In this document: piece by piece, positions 33,692-42,026 of the stretch
How the letters are laid out: the number at the start of each line of letters is the position of its first letter
Numbering within the stretch: the stretch's first letter is position 1
Source: Paratissierella segnis
Lineage (GTDB): Bacteria; Bacillota; Clostridia; Tissierellales; Tissierellaceae
Reading direction: 5' to 3'
DNA: 46,857 nucleotides
Assembly: GCF_014385195.1 (NCBI RefSeq)
Contig: NZ_JACRTG010000019.1
Coordinates: 1-46,857, forward strand
The notes under the pieces: model-generated
What the model saw: only the letters and a program-made list of their open reading frames with translations
The model's database searches: none
What the model was told of the DNA's origin: nothing
Program-made: the position numbers and the translations under genes

Positions 33692-34237
33692 CTATATTGA
33701 AACTTTAACCATTGAAGGTCTTATAACTTTTTCTTTGAGCATATATCCTTTCTGCAACACCTCTATAACTGTATTGGGTTCATGCTCCTTTGATTCTTCC
33801 GTTACCACGGCATGATGATAATTTGGGTCAAAAGGTTTACTCAATGCATCAATCTCTTCTATAGAATACTTCTTTAATAAATCTACCATTTGATCATTTA
33901 TCATTTTAACACCTTTATAAAAACCATCATCTTCATCTTGATCTGTGTTTAATGCCCTTTCAAAGTTGTCTAAAATAGGTAGCAAGTCAAGTACAAAGCA
34001 TTCAATTCCATAGGAGTATTGGCTTTCTTTTTCCTTTTCACTCCTCTTTTTAAAGTTAATAAAATCAGCCTGCAATCTAAGAAGTTTGTTATTTAATTCT
34101 TCTATTTCCTCTATTGATTGTGTTAATTCTTCCTCTTGAGTTGACTTTGATTCTTCATTTTCAATTGAATTATCTTCATTTGTATCTTGCATTCCTTCTG
34201 CCATATCATTGACAGTATTTTTGTCGTCTTTGTTCAT
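33692..34237 (-). CDS. grpE: Nucleotide exchange factor GrpE
   Basis: Homodimeric exchange factor for DnaK, 181 aa. An acidic, Glu/Asn-rich N-terminus (about residues 1-40) is followed by a long coiled coil and a beta domain with ALSKPFDPNYHHAV and VLQKGYMLKEKVIRPSMVKV. The frame extends to GTG 34249, but AGAGGTG lies too close to it. ATG 34237 has better spacing. It is second in the operon after hrcA (33-nt gap). Confidence 0.95.
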   Translation of the reverse strand: MNKDDKNTVNDMAEGMQDTNEDNSIENEESKSTQEEELTQSIEEIEELNNKLLRLQADFINFKKRSEKEKESQYSYGIECFVLDLLPILDNFERALNTDQDEDDGFYKGVKMINDQMVDLLKKYSIEEIDALSKPFDPNYHHAVVTEESKEHEPNTVIEVLQKGYMLKEKVIRPSMVKVSI

Positions 34238-34270
34238 TATCTTTTTCACCTCTTTAAATTAAGCAATATT

Positions 34271-35302
34271 TCAATTACCACTATAGAAATTAATAATTTC
34301 TGTTAAATTTAATGAAAAAATTTTTAAAATGTTTATAAGCCTTAGATAATCCATTCTGGTAGGTCCTATAACTCCAATTTTACCTATGTTTTTTCCGTTT
34401 ACACTATATGATGCAGTGATTATGCTTGAATCCTTAATTGGTTCATAAATATTTTCATTTCCTATTATAATTTTTATTCCTTCCATGATTTCATCTTCCA
34501 ACAATACGTCCAAGACCAAATCCTTGTTCTCTATAAAAGAAATAATAGATTTTGCTTTATCAACATCTTTATATTCCGGAAAATTTAATAACTGAGTAAT
34601 ACCTTCTGAATAGAGATCAATGGAATCCATAATATCGAAGGAATCATTCAGCATAGGCAAAATTTTATCTAATATTTCCTTATAAGCGTACATCTCTTTA
34701 AAATCTATTTCGTTGGGTATCTCTGAAAATAAAACCCCTCTCAATTTGTGAGTAAGGTAATTTGAAATTATATTCAACTGACCTGGCGATATAGTGGAAT
34801 CTACTTTAAATATAGTATTCTTAACTATATCAGAATTATTAACCAATACTAAAAGTATCTGATTGTTTTCTATTGGTATAAGTTGTATATGCTTGATTTT
34901 GCTTTTGCTTAGTTGAGGTGAAATTGCCAATGCAGTATACTTTGTTATTTTTGACAAAATTTTGGCTGCATTTTGTAATAGTTGATCCATTTCCTTAGAT
35001 TCTTCAATTAGGGTTTTTTTTATTTTATTTTTTAAATTATTGTCTATATTTGAATTATCCAACTTCAATATACTGTCAACGTATAGTCTATATGCCCTAT
35101 CTGATGGCACCCTTCCAGCTGATGTGTGAGGTTTGTTTAAAAAACCCAAATCTTCCAAATCAGACATTTCATTTCTGATTGTAGCAGAACTTACACCTAA
35201 GTTATAAATCTTTGAAATAGTTCTTGAACTTATAGGCTCTCCACTTAAAATGTAGCTATTTATAATAGCATATAGAACTTTTAATTTTCTTTCATCCAAC
35301 AT
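34271..35302 (-). CDS. hrcA: Heat-inducible transcription repressor HrcA
   Basis: Repressor that binds CIRCE and is kept active by the GroE chaperonin. In 343 aa the N-terminal winged-helix domain (about residues 1-85) contains ISSRTISKIYNLGVSSATIR and SAGRVPSDRAYRLYVD. A GAF-like dimerisation domain follows, ending IGVIGPTRMDYLRLINIL. It is the first gene of hrcA-grpE-dnaK-dnaJ and autoregulated through the operator 31 nt upstream. Confidence 0.97.
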   Translation of the reverse strand: MLDERKLKVLYAIINSYILSGEPISSRTISKIYNLGVSSATIRNEMSDLEDLGFLNKPHTSAGRVPSDRAYRLYVDSILKLDNSNIDNNLKNKIKKTLIEESKEMDQLLQNAAKILSKITKYTALAISPQLSKSKIKHIQLIPIENNQILLVLVNNSDIVKNTIFKVDSTISPGQLNIISNYLTHKLRGVLFSEIPNEIDFKEMYAYKEILDKILPMLNDSFDIMDSIDLYSEGITQLLNFPEYKDVDKAKSIISFIENKDLVLDVLLEDEIMEGIKIIIGNENIYEPIKDSSIITASYSVNGKNIGKIGVIGPTRMDYLRLINILKIFSLNLTEIINFYSGN

Positions 35303-35332
35303 ATTATCACCTCAAATGTTAATTGGATGTTG

Positions 35333-35359
35333 TTAGCACTCATGGTCATCGAGTGCTAA
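35333..35359. promoter_or_regulatory. CIRCE operator (HrcA binding site)
   Basis: TTAGCACTC, 9-nt spacer, GAGTGCTAA: a perfect match to the CIRCE inverted repeat. It lies just downstream of the predicted hrcA transcription start, so bound HrcA would block initiation and it would also form a stem in the mRNA leader. Confidence 0.98.
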
Positions 35360-35371
35360 ACCCATAATATA

Positions 35372-35400
35372 AATCTACCATTTGTAATAAATATTGTCAA
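35372..35400 (-). promoter_or_regulatory. Sigma-A promoter of the heat-shock operon
   Basis: Minus strand TTGACA (perfect), 17-nt spacer, TAGATT, immediately upstream of CIRCE. No sigma-B type sequence was seen. Confidence 0.75.
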
Positions 35401-35418
35401 TACCTATTTAAAATATTT

Positions 35419-36555
35419 TCAAGGCATAAAGTCTACTTCCACTAAATTAGCTAAATCTAGACCCTTTTTAGTTAATGTTAGATTTTTACTATCATCTTTT
35501 AAAAGTCCGTTTTTTATGTGTTTGTCGATTGCCTCCCTATATATTTTATAAATATCTTGTTTAAATCTATTGCAAAATTCTTCCTTTGATATGCCTTTTA
35601 TGAGCCTCAAACCCATAATAGAATATTCCGCCATTTCCATAGATTTATCGATTGTTTCTTCTCCCTCAATAGGCAATTTATCTTGACTTAAAAATGCATA
35701 ATATGCATTAAGATCTGAAGTATTCCAAAATCTCTTTCCAAAACTATTGGAATGACTATTTAATCCGACACCTAAATAGGGTTTTATCTTCCAGTATGAT
35801 AAATTGTGTTTGCACTCAAATCCGGATTTTGAAAAATTGGAAATCTCATAATGATTGTAGCTGTTTCGTATAAGAAAATCTACTATATAATGATACATCT
35901 GTCTTTCTAAATCTTCATTAGGTAATGAAATCAGACCTTTTTTATGCCATTCATTAAACAAAGTTTCCTCTTCTATGATGAGACTGTAATAGGATATATG
36001 CTCAATTTCATATTCAATTATTTGCTTCAACGTACGATCCACATCTTCCAAAGTCTCATCCGGCAAGCCAAATATCAAATCCACATTTATATTATCAAAG
36101 CCTGCTCTTCTTAAAAGATACAATGTATTTCTTATATCATTACAATTGTGTATCCTCCCTAACATTTGCAATTTTTTATCATTTAGGGATTGTGCTCCCA
36201 CGCTGACTCTATTTATCCCAATTGACTTATATGCTTCACATTTTGTTTTGGTAACAGTTCCCGGATTTAACTCTATTGTAATCTCTTTTAAATCGGATAC
36301 ATCATAATTTTTATATATATATTCCAAAATATCTATGATATATCTTTCATGAATTGCAGATGGCGTTCCCCCTCCGATAAAAATTGTATGCAATTTATAG
36401 TTTGAGAACCTCTCCTTATATATTGACAATTCTTTTTTTAAATAGCTGATATACCTTTCTATATCCTGCCCTTTCATAGGAAAGGATGTAAAATCGCAAT
36501 AATAGCATTTCCTCTCACAAAACGGTATATGAATATAAAGGCTAAAGGATTCCAT
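35419..36555 (-). CDS. hemW: Radical SAM family heme chaperone HemW
   Basis: A 378-aa protein formerly annotated as oxygen-independent coproporphyrinogen III oxidase; HemW members bind and insert heme rather than oxidise coproporphyrinogen. The iron-sulfur motif is CERKCYYCDF (CX3CX2C, about residues 14-23), followed by IGGGTPSA and VGAQSLNDKKLQMLGR. A C-terminal HemN-type domain follows. The frame extends to TTG 36579. ATG 36555 is preferred because GGAGG lies 5 nt before it. It follows lepA by 40 nt, the conserved lepA-hemW order. Confidence 0.92.
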   Translation of the reverse strand: MESFSLYIHIPFCERKCYYCDFTSFPMKGQDIERYISYLKKELSIYKERFSNYKLHTIFIGGGTPSAIHERYIIDILEYIYKNYDVSDLKEITIELNPGTVTKTKCEAYKSIGINRVSVGAQSLNDKKLQMLGRIHNCNDIRNTLYLLRRAGFDNINVDLIFGLPDETLEDVDRTLKQIIEYEIEHISYYSLIIEEETLFNEWHKKGLISLPNEDLERQMYHYIVDFLIRNSYNHYEISNFSKSGFECKHNLSYWKIKPYLGVGLNSHSNSFGKRFWNTSDLNAYYAFLSQDKLPIEGEETIDKSMEMAEYSIMGLRLIKGISKEEFCNRFKQDIYKIYREAIDKHIKNGLLKDDSKNLTLTKKGLDLANLVEVDFMP

Positions 36556-36595
36556 GTTTACCTCCACTCCTAACAGCAATTAAATTTCACTTTAA

Positions 36596-38407
36596 TTACT
36601 TTTCGTCATACTTAAGGACAGTTAAAAATGCCTCATTGGGAACATCTACAGAACCAATTTGTCTCATTCTTTTTTTGCCTTCTTTTTGTTTTTCTAATAG
36701 TTTTTTCTTTCTTGATATATCTCCGCCATAACATTTAGCCAACACGTCTTTTCTTAAAGCCCTTATAGTTTCCCTTGCAATTATTTTAGAGCCAATGGCT
36801 GCTTGTATAGGAACCGCAAACTGATGCCTTGGAATTACGTCAACAAGGCGCTCCGCTATTCTTCTTCCTCTTTCATATGCCTTATCTTCATGCACAATCA
36901 AAGAAAAAGCATCTACCAATTCACCATTTATCAATATATCCAATTTTACTAATCTAGACTCCTTATATCCCTTTAGCTCGTAATCCAAGGATGCATAGCC
37001 TCTTGTCTTAGATTTTAATGCATCAAAGAAATCATAGATTACTTCATTTAACGGCATATCATAATGAAGAACAACACGTTTTTCCTCTAAATATTCCATA
37101 TTTAAAAATGTGCCTCTTTTATTCTGACATAATTCCATAATCGCACCTACATATTCTGTAGGTGTCATGATTGAAGCACTTACAATCGGCTCTTCAATAA
37201 AACTAATTTCCGAACTGTCGGGTAAATTTGTAGGATTTTGAATTTCCAATACTTCTCCGCTGGTCTTGGTAACCCTATATATAACACTGGGAGCTGTGGT
37301 TATGATGTTTAAATCGAATTCTCTTTCCAATCTCTCTTGAGTAATCTCCATATGGAGCAGTCCCAGAAAACCACATCTGAATCCAAACCCCAATGCTACT
37401 GAAGTCTCGGGCTCAAATACAAACGATGCATCATTTACTTGCAACTTTTCTAAAGCCTCTCTAACGGAATTGAAATCCTCACCTTCTGCAGGATAAATTC
37501 CACAATATACCATAGGTATAACCTTTTTATATCCCGGAAGAGGCTCATCTGTGGGATTGTCGTCATCTGTAATAGTATCCCCAACTCTAGCTTCTTTTAC
37601 ATTTTTTATACTGGCAGTTACATACCCGACTTCACCCGCTCCCAAACTTTCAAAGGGAATATGTCTGTTGGTGTTAATCCCTACTTCTGTTACTTCAAAG
37701 GTTTTTCCGGTGGATACCATCCTTATAATCATGCCGGGTTTAATAACCCCCTCAAATACCCTTATATAACATACGACTCCTTTATAGCTGTCATAGTATG
37801 AATCAAATATCAAAGCTTTCAAAGGTGCATTGGGATCTCCTATAGGTGCAGGTACATTTTGTATTATATCCTCAAGTACATCATCTATATTTATACCTTC
37901 TTTTGCAGATATCAAAGGTGCATTTTCACAGTCAATGCCAATTATTTCTTCGATTTCTTTTTTAACTTCATCAGGTCTGGCACTGGGCAAATCAATTTTA
38001 TTTATGACGGGAAGAATCTCCAAATCTTGTTCCAAAGCCAGATATACATTCGCTAAAGTTTGTGCCTCTATACCTTGGGTAGAATCCACTACCAATACAG
38101 CTCCTTCACATGCTGCTAATGACCTTGATACTTCATAATTAAAGTCAACATGCCCCGGGGTATCTATTAAATTCAGTATATATTCATTTCCATCTTTAGC
38201 CTTATAAACCAACCTAACTGCTTTAAGCTTGATGGTAATACCTCTTTCCCTTTCCAATTCCATATTGTCTAAAACCTGAGATTTAATCTCTCTGGAAGCC
38301 AACATTCCAGTTTTTTCAATCAACCTATCTGCTAAGGTTGATTTCCCGTGATCTATATGAGCTATAATCGAAAAATTTCTAATTCTATTTTGTATGAAAT
38401 CCTGCAT
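36596..38407 (-). CDS. lepA: Elongation factor 4 (LepA)
   Basis: A ribosome-dependent GTPase that acts on stalled or mispositioned ribosomes and in initiation. In 603 aa the G1 motif AHIDHGKSTLADRL lies at about residues 17-30. The switch I region RERGITIK, G3 DTPGHVDF and G4 NKIDLPSA follow. The LepA-specific C-terminal domain ends with SIGSVDVPNEAF-type sequence (QIGSVDVPNEAFL). GGAGG precedes the ATG. It has its own promoter and is transcribed with hemW. Confidence 0.97.
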   Translation of the reverse strand: MQDFIQNRIRNFSIIAHIDHGKSTLADRLIEKTGMLASREIKSQVLDNMELERERGITIKLKAVRLVYKAKDGNEYILNLIDTPGHVDFNYEVSRSLAACEGAVLVVDSTQGIEAQTLANVYLALEQDLEILPVINKIDLPSARPDEVKKEIEEIIGIDCENAPLISAKEGINIDDVLEDIIQNVPAPIGDPNAPLKALIFDSYYDSYKGVVCYIRVFEGVIKPGMIIRMVSTGKTFEVTEVGINTNRHIPFESLGAGEVGYVTASIKNVKEARVGDTITDDDNPTDEPLPGYKKVIPMVYCGIYPAEGEDFNSVREALEKLQVNDASFVFEPETSVALGFGFRCGFLGLLHMEITQERLEREFDLNIITTAPSVIYRVTKTSGEVLEIQNPTNLPDSSEISFIEEPIVSASIMTPTEYVGAIMELCQNKRGTFLNMEYLEEKRVVLHYDMPLNEVIYDFFDALKSKTRGYASLDYELKGYKESRLVKLDILINGELVDAFSLIVHEDKAYERGRRIAERLVDVIPRHQFAVPIQAAIGSKIIARETIRALRKDVLAKCYGGDISRKKKLLEKQKEGKKRMRQIGSVDVPNEAFLTVLKYDEK

Positions 38408-38442
38408 ATTTTTCCTCCTTAAAACACACCATATTCTAGATA

Positions 38443-38471
38443 ATTATAGCAAATTAAGACTATTATGTAAA
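38443..38471 (-). promoter_or_regulatory. Sigma-A promoter of lepA-hemW
   Basis: Minus strand TTTACA, 17-nt spacer, TATAAT (11 of 12 consensus bases). It abuts the terminator of the upstream small ORF and gives a leader of about 30 nt. Confidence 0.78.
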
Positions 38472-38497
38472 ACAAAAGACCAGAAAAACTGGTCTTT
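38471..38497 (-). terminator. Intrinsic terminator before lepA
   Basis: Minus strand AAAGACCAG, TTTTT, CTGGTCTTT followed by TGTTTT. The 9-bp stem begins in the stop codon of the small membrane ORF and so ends that transcript. Confidence 0.8.
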
Positions 38498-38744
38498 AAA
38501 ATAAATTAGATATTAAACTTAAATTTAAATAATAGGATTTGCCCATTACATTTAGTACATTGTTTTGCAAATCAAATGATAATAAATTTGGATTTTCCAT
38601 ACAATTTAAAGCTATAATAGTTTCATTTACCGTAAATAAAAACAAAATCATTAAGCAAAATAATAGAAATATCGAATTAAATTTTAATAAATTGATAAAT
38701 TTAACTTTCTTTCTTTCCTTATATTTTTCCATGCGTACACCCAT
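38496..38744 (-). CDS. Small single-pass membrane protein of unknown function
   Basis: Not recognised. The 82-aa product has a short basic N-terminus (MEKYKERKKVKFINLL), one strong hydrophobic helix (about residues 22-42, SIFLLFCLMILFLFTV) and a short outer tail. It has a plausible GGTGAT site before ATG 38744 (the frame begins at 38756) and ends in a proper terminator, which supports it being real. It lies between lepB and lepA. B. subtilis has the small gene yqxA between spoIIP and lepA, so this may be a positional counterpart, but I see no sequence evidence. Confidence 0.6.
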   Translation of the reverse strand: MGVRMEKYKERKKVKFINLLKFNSIFLLFCLMILFLFTVNETIIALNCMENPNLLSFDLQNNVLNVMGKSYYLNLSLISNLF

Positions 38745-38788
38745 ATTGATCACCATTCATAGGGTTGACACAATTTTAAAATTTTATT

Positions 38789-39337
38789 CTAATATATCTT
38801 GCCAAATCTATCGTCAAAAGGAAAATATCTAAATCCTGTTATGCCTTTGATCGACTTAACAGAAACACATCCAAAGTATCTGCTATCCTTACTGGCTCCT
38901 TCCTCCCTATTGTCTCCCAAAACAAAGACTTCACCCACTGGAACTATCCATGAGCTTTCATTATAGGTATGCGTAAATGCGTCTCCGTCTATATAGTCCT
39001 CTTCTAAAATTTGATCATTTAAATAAACTTTCCCATCAATTATTTCAACTTCATCTCCAGCAACCCCTATGACCCTTTTAATATAGTCTTTGTTTGTATT
39101 GTCCGGAGCCTTTAAGACAATCACATCTCCTCTATCCGGTCCACTAAAATATAGAGGAACTTTTAAGGAAAATAATCTATCTCTTTCATGTAATGTTGGA
39201 TACATAGAATACCCCAACACATAAGTTGTATTAAAAACAAAAGTTTTTATTAAAACTGCAATTATTACGGCTGTTACTATGCTTTTTATCCATTCTATCG
39301 TTTCATTTTTATTTTTTTTATCATCATTGTTTTCCAA
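38789..39337 (-). CDS. lepB: Signal peptidase I
   Basis: Removes signal peptides from secreted proteins on the outer face of the membrane. In 182 aa a single N-terminal membrane helix (about residues 17-34, SIVTAVIIAVLIKTFVF) precedes the catalytic serine (GYSMYPTL, about Ser43). The catalytic lysine is in YIKRVIGVAGDEV (about Lys86) and the box E motif is LGDNREEGASKDSRYFG. It is the Gram-positive Sip type. TTG start with GGGGG upstream. It is inserted between spoIIP and lepA with its own promoter. Confidence 0.94.
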   Translation of the reverse strand: MENNDDKKNKNETIEWIKSIVTAVIIAVLIKTFVFNTTYVLGYSMYPTLHERDRLFSLKVPLYFSGPDRGDVIVLKAPDNTNKDYIKRVIGVAGDEVEIIDGKVYLNDQILEEDYIDGDAFTHTYNESSWIVPVGEVFVLGDNREEGASKDSRYFGCVSVKSIKGITGFRYFPFDDRFGKIY

Positions 39338-39369
39338 TTAAATATAACCCCCTAACAAGACATAATAAG

Positions 39370-39398
39370 ATTATATCACTATTAATTCCAAATTTAAA
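39370..39398 (-). promoter_or_regulatory. Promoter of lepB
   Basis: Minus strand TTTAAA, 17-nt spacer, TATAAT (perfect -10), directly after the spoIIP stop codon and 32 nt before the lepB TTG. Confidence 0.6.
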
Positions 39399-39400
39399 GT

Positions 39401-40441
39401 TTATTCTATAATGCTGTCTATTACGAGGCTCAATATTTCACCAACTAATTTTGCACTTTCATTTGCCTCTTCTAATGTTACTAGATTGCTGCCCATTTCG
39501 ATTAGCGCTGAATAATCGGAAGTATATAGATTGTACCTACCTGTAGGTTTGACAATTATTCCGGTACATAGATTAGGATATATCGTATCGGATACAGCCT
39601 TTATATATTTTGCGAAATTTAAGACCTTTTCATAATTAGCTGCGTCAGGACCGACTACTAATGAAAAAGTAGCGGTACTTACGCCATTTATATCTATTTT
39701 TGCTTTTTGAAGAAACTTATCCTTATATGAAGCGTTGTTCTCTACTCCATCTCTGTGAATATCAAATAGAATTTTAAAATTAGAGTTTTCTTCTTTTTTC
39801 TTATTTATTGTATTTAAGGAGCGGGAGTAAGATCCTGAAAGAGAAGGATTATCATGTGCTGTCTCTACATGGTCTACTTTATGTCCATTTGCCTTAAGGA
39901 CAGTTGCCAAAGTCCTACCTACGCTTACTACGCTTTTATTTGGGTCTGAATTGTAATAAACATTCGGATCCTCTGTAAGATAAGATTCTGTTGAATGAGT
40001 ATGATACATCAAAATATAATCTTTAGCTTTGTCTAATTTAATTTTGTTGATATTCAAAGGCTTAGGTATATTTTCAATAGAGCTTATCCCATGTGAATCT
40101 TTAATAATGATTAGGCTCTCATATTCATCCAATTTGTCTATTATTAATGATTCTTCATATTTATTGAATTCATCTTCATCCTCTATATCTCCTTCAAGAT
40201 TTGTCTCATTCAAATTAGAATTTCTATCCGCTGAATCATCTTTTCCCCCTTTAAAGTTAAAGAAATCAAAAAAAATATTAACAATTTCTTTATCGTTCTT
40301 TCCACGAAAATAATTAATAGTTAATAGACTTATATTTAAAAATATCAATAATGATAGTACAATTAAAATTATGTCTCCTCTTTTTTTTCTCCTTACGACT
40401 TTTCTATATCTTCCTTTTCTATATCTTCTTTTTCTCCTCAT
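39401..40441 (-). CDS. spoIIP: Stage II sporulation protein P (SpoIIP)
   Basis: Peptidoglycan amidase/endopeptidase of the engulfment machinery (with SpoIID and SpoIIM), anchored in the mother-cell membrane. In 346 aa a very basic N-terminus (MRRKRRYRKGRYRK) is followed by a membrane helix (about residues 22-41) and a variable linker. The catalytic domain starts near 140 with YILMYHTHSTESYL and continues with DIHRDG and SALIEMGSNL. The frame extends to TTG 40483. ATG 40441 is preferred because GGGAG lies before it. It is downstream of gpr as in B. subtilis. Confidence 0.95.
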   Translation of the reverse strand: MRRKRRYRKGRYRKVVRRKKRGDIILIVLSLLIFLNISLLTINYFRGKNDKEIVNIFFDFFNFKGGKDDSADRNSNLNETNLEGDIEDEDEFNKYEESLIIDKLDEYESLIIIKDSHGISSIENIPKPLNINKIKLDKAKDYILMYHTHSTESYLTEDPNVYYNSDPNKSVVSVGRTLATVLKANGHKVDHVETAHDNPSLSGSYSRSLNTINKKKEENSNFKILFDIHRDGVENNASYKDKFLQKAKIDINGVSTATFSLVVGPDAANYEKVLNFAKYIKAVSDTIYPNLCTGIIVKPTGRYNLYTSDYSALIEMGSNLVTLEEANESAKLVGEILSLVIDSIIE

Positions 40442-40512
40442 GTAAACACTCCCTAAAATATATCTTAACCAATTTATATTCAAGGGATGTTTATCTTATA
40501 ACAAGATTTTTA

Positions 40513-40627
40513 AGTTATGTATCTATTGTACATTGCCGTGTGCCAAGCAGTAGAAATTTCCAAAGCTTTATGCTTTGTGAAATTTCACTGAGTTGGTATG
40601 CATTGTGCATTGTGAATTCCCATAACT
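40513..40627. repeat. Palindromic repeat element between gpr and spoIIP
   Basis: A compact intergenic element bounded by short inverted ends (AGTTATG at 40513-40519, CATAACT at 40621-40627). Its core is a large hairpin (40548-40590) with 19-nt arms, CAGTAGAAATTTCCAAAGC and GCTTTGTGAAATTTCACTG, which pair except for two single-base offsets. To its right are heptamers ATTGTGC and ATTGTGA (40600-40617), the complement of the array unit at 23234. No T-run follows on either strand, so it is not an obvious terminator. Confidence 0.7.
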
Positions 40628-41599
40628 CTATCTTATATATCTATTTACATCTTTTATGTCGATGCCCGGGTGTAATGCTATATTAAGCCCATTTGCTACG
40701 ATAATAGACAAATCATCAATTACATCATCAATATCCTTTGGTGTAACTATTGTGTTTTTCATATAGGGATTTAAGACCTCTTCTATCAAAGAATATTTGT
40801 CTTCTCCCGACAATTGTTCAAGAATATTATAAAATTCCTTTCCCATTTCCGCTTCCTCTTTCATCGATGAAATTATTAAATCTAAAGTATCATTGACAAT
40901 AGTTGCTGCATTTACTACTGTAGGAATCCCAATAGCTAAAACAGGAATACCCAATGTGCTTATATTGAGAGTCATTCTTTTGTTGCCAACTCCGCCGCCG
41001 GGAGATATGCCTGTATCTGACAATTGGATAGTTGTACTTACTCTATCCATTTTTCTGGAAGCAAGGGCATCTACTGCTATAAGCAGATCCGGTTTTATCT
41101 TATCTACCACACCTTTGATTATATCAAAGCTTTCAATCCCTGTTATGCCCATAACTCCGGGTGCCATAGCCGCTACATTTGCCATATCCTCATCAAAGTC
41201 TTTTTGATAATTTACAAAAAACTGTCTGGTCACCAATACTCTGTCCACCACTTTAGGCCCCAGTGCATCAGGAGTTATATTCCAATTTCCCAATCCTATA
41301 ATCAATATCTTTGAATGGGAATTGTTTAACCCAAAATTTTTTATTTCCTTCCCTAACACTTTGCTTATTTCATCTTTTAAATCCTCATCTGAATTGTTTA
41401 AATCAGGTACATCTATTGTTATATAGTTTCCAATGGGTTTCCTAATCGATTGTGCACCTTTCTCATCGCTTACCTTAACTCTGGTTATAGAGTAGTTGTT
41501 CATCGTCTCAGTCGTTACGGAAACACCTTCTACTTCAACGTCCTTTCCACCGTATAATTCCTTGCTTTCTATGGCTAAATCCGTATAAATATGATACAA
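40628..41599 (-). CDS. gpr: Germination protease GPR
   Basis: Aspartic-type protease that degrades small acid-soluble spore proteins at germination; it is made in the forespore as a zymogen and self-cleaves. In 323 aa it opens MYHIYTDLAIES; by analogy with B. megaterium (cleavage between Asp and Leu of TDLA) the propeptide would be only about seven residues. Family segments include ILIIGLGNWNITPDALGPK, MAPGVMGITGIESFD and DALASRKMDRVSTTIQL. TTG start with AAAGGAG 7 nt upstream. It is followed by spoIIP. Confidence 0.95.
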   Translation of the reverse strand: MYHIYTDLAIESKELYGGKDVEVEGVSVTTETMNNYSITRVKVSDEKGAQSIRKPIGNYITIDVPDLNNSDEDLKDEISKVLGKEIKNFGLNNSHSKILIIGLGNWNITPDALGPKVVDRVLVTRQFFVNYQKDFDEDMANVAAMAPGVMGITGIESFDIIKGVVDKIKPDLLIAVDALASRKMDRVSTTIQLSDTGISPGGGVGNKRMTLNISTLGIPVLAIGIPTVVNAATIVNDTLDLIISSMKEEAEMGKEFYNILEQLSGEDKYSLIEEVLNPYMKNTIVTPKDIDDVIDDLSIIVANGLNIALHPGIDIKDVNRYIR

Positions 41600-41659
41600 T
41601 TATATTCTCCTTTCATTGTTAGTTTGTAATATTTTTAACCATAAAGAGCTTATTTATCC

Positions 41660-41688
41660 TTGCAATTTGTAAAACTTAATAGTATAAT
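41660..41688 (+). promoter_or_regulatory. Sigma-A promoter of rpsT
   Basis: Plus strand TTGCAA, 17-nt spacer, TATAAT (perfect -10), with a short leader of about 25 nt before the ribosome-binding site. It fires away from gpr. Confidence 0.82.
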
Positions 41689-41719
41689 AATTTTTGTTAG
41701 ATTATAGGAGGTGAAATTG

Positions 41720-41983
41720 TTGGCAAATATTAAGTCCGCTGAAAAGAGAATCCTAGTTACCGAAAAAAGAACTGCTTTAAATAAAAGTAGAAAATCAGAA
41801 ATTAAAACATATATAAAAAGATTTGATGACGCTGTTGCAAACGGAAATTTAGATGAGGCAAAAGTGTTGCTTAATGTAATTGATAAAAAACTAAAGAGAG
41901 CGGCTCAAAGAAACACAATTCATAAAAATGCTGTTTCAAGAAAAGTAAGTAGATTGACAAAAAAATTGAATCAGGCTATGTAA
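41720..41983 (+). CDS. rpsT: Ribosomal protein bS20
   Basis: An 87-aa, highly basic, helical protein that binds 16S rRNA early in 30S assembly. It starts MANIKSAEKRILVTEKRTAL and ends VSRLTKKLNQAM, typical of bS20. The frame opens at GTG 41711, but that is inside the ribosome-binding site (GGAGG). TTG 41720, 8 nt after GGAGG, restores the conserved MANIKSA start. It is one of only two plus-strand genes and is divergent from gpr, as in B. subtilis. Confidence 0.96.
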   Translation: MANIKSAEKRILVTEKRTALNKSRKSEIKTYIKRFDDAVANGNLDEAKVLLNVIDKKLKRAAQRNTIHKNAVSRKVSRLTKKLNQAM

Positions 41984-42001
41984 TAGGTTTCTCCTTTTAA
42001 A

Positions 42002-42026
42002 AAAACTTCGGACACACCGAAGTTTT
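42002..42026. terminator. Bidirectional terminator between rpsT and holA
   Basis: A 10-bp perfect inverted repeat (AAAACTTCGG / CCGAAGTTTT) with a 5-nt loop and T-rich sequence on both sides. It serves rpsT (+) and, overlapping the holA stop codon, holA (-). Confidence 0.88.

Noticed and set aside
41600..41650. Sigma-G promoter for gpr
   Set aside because: A CAAACTA-like -10 can be found, but no matching -35 lies at the proper distance.
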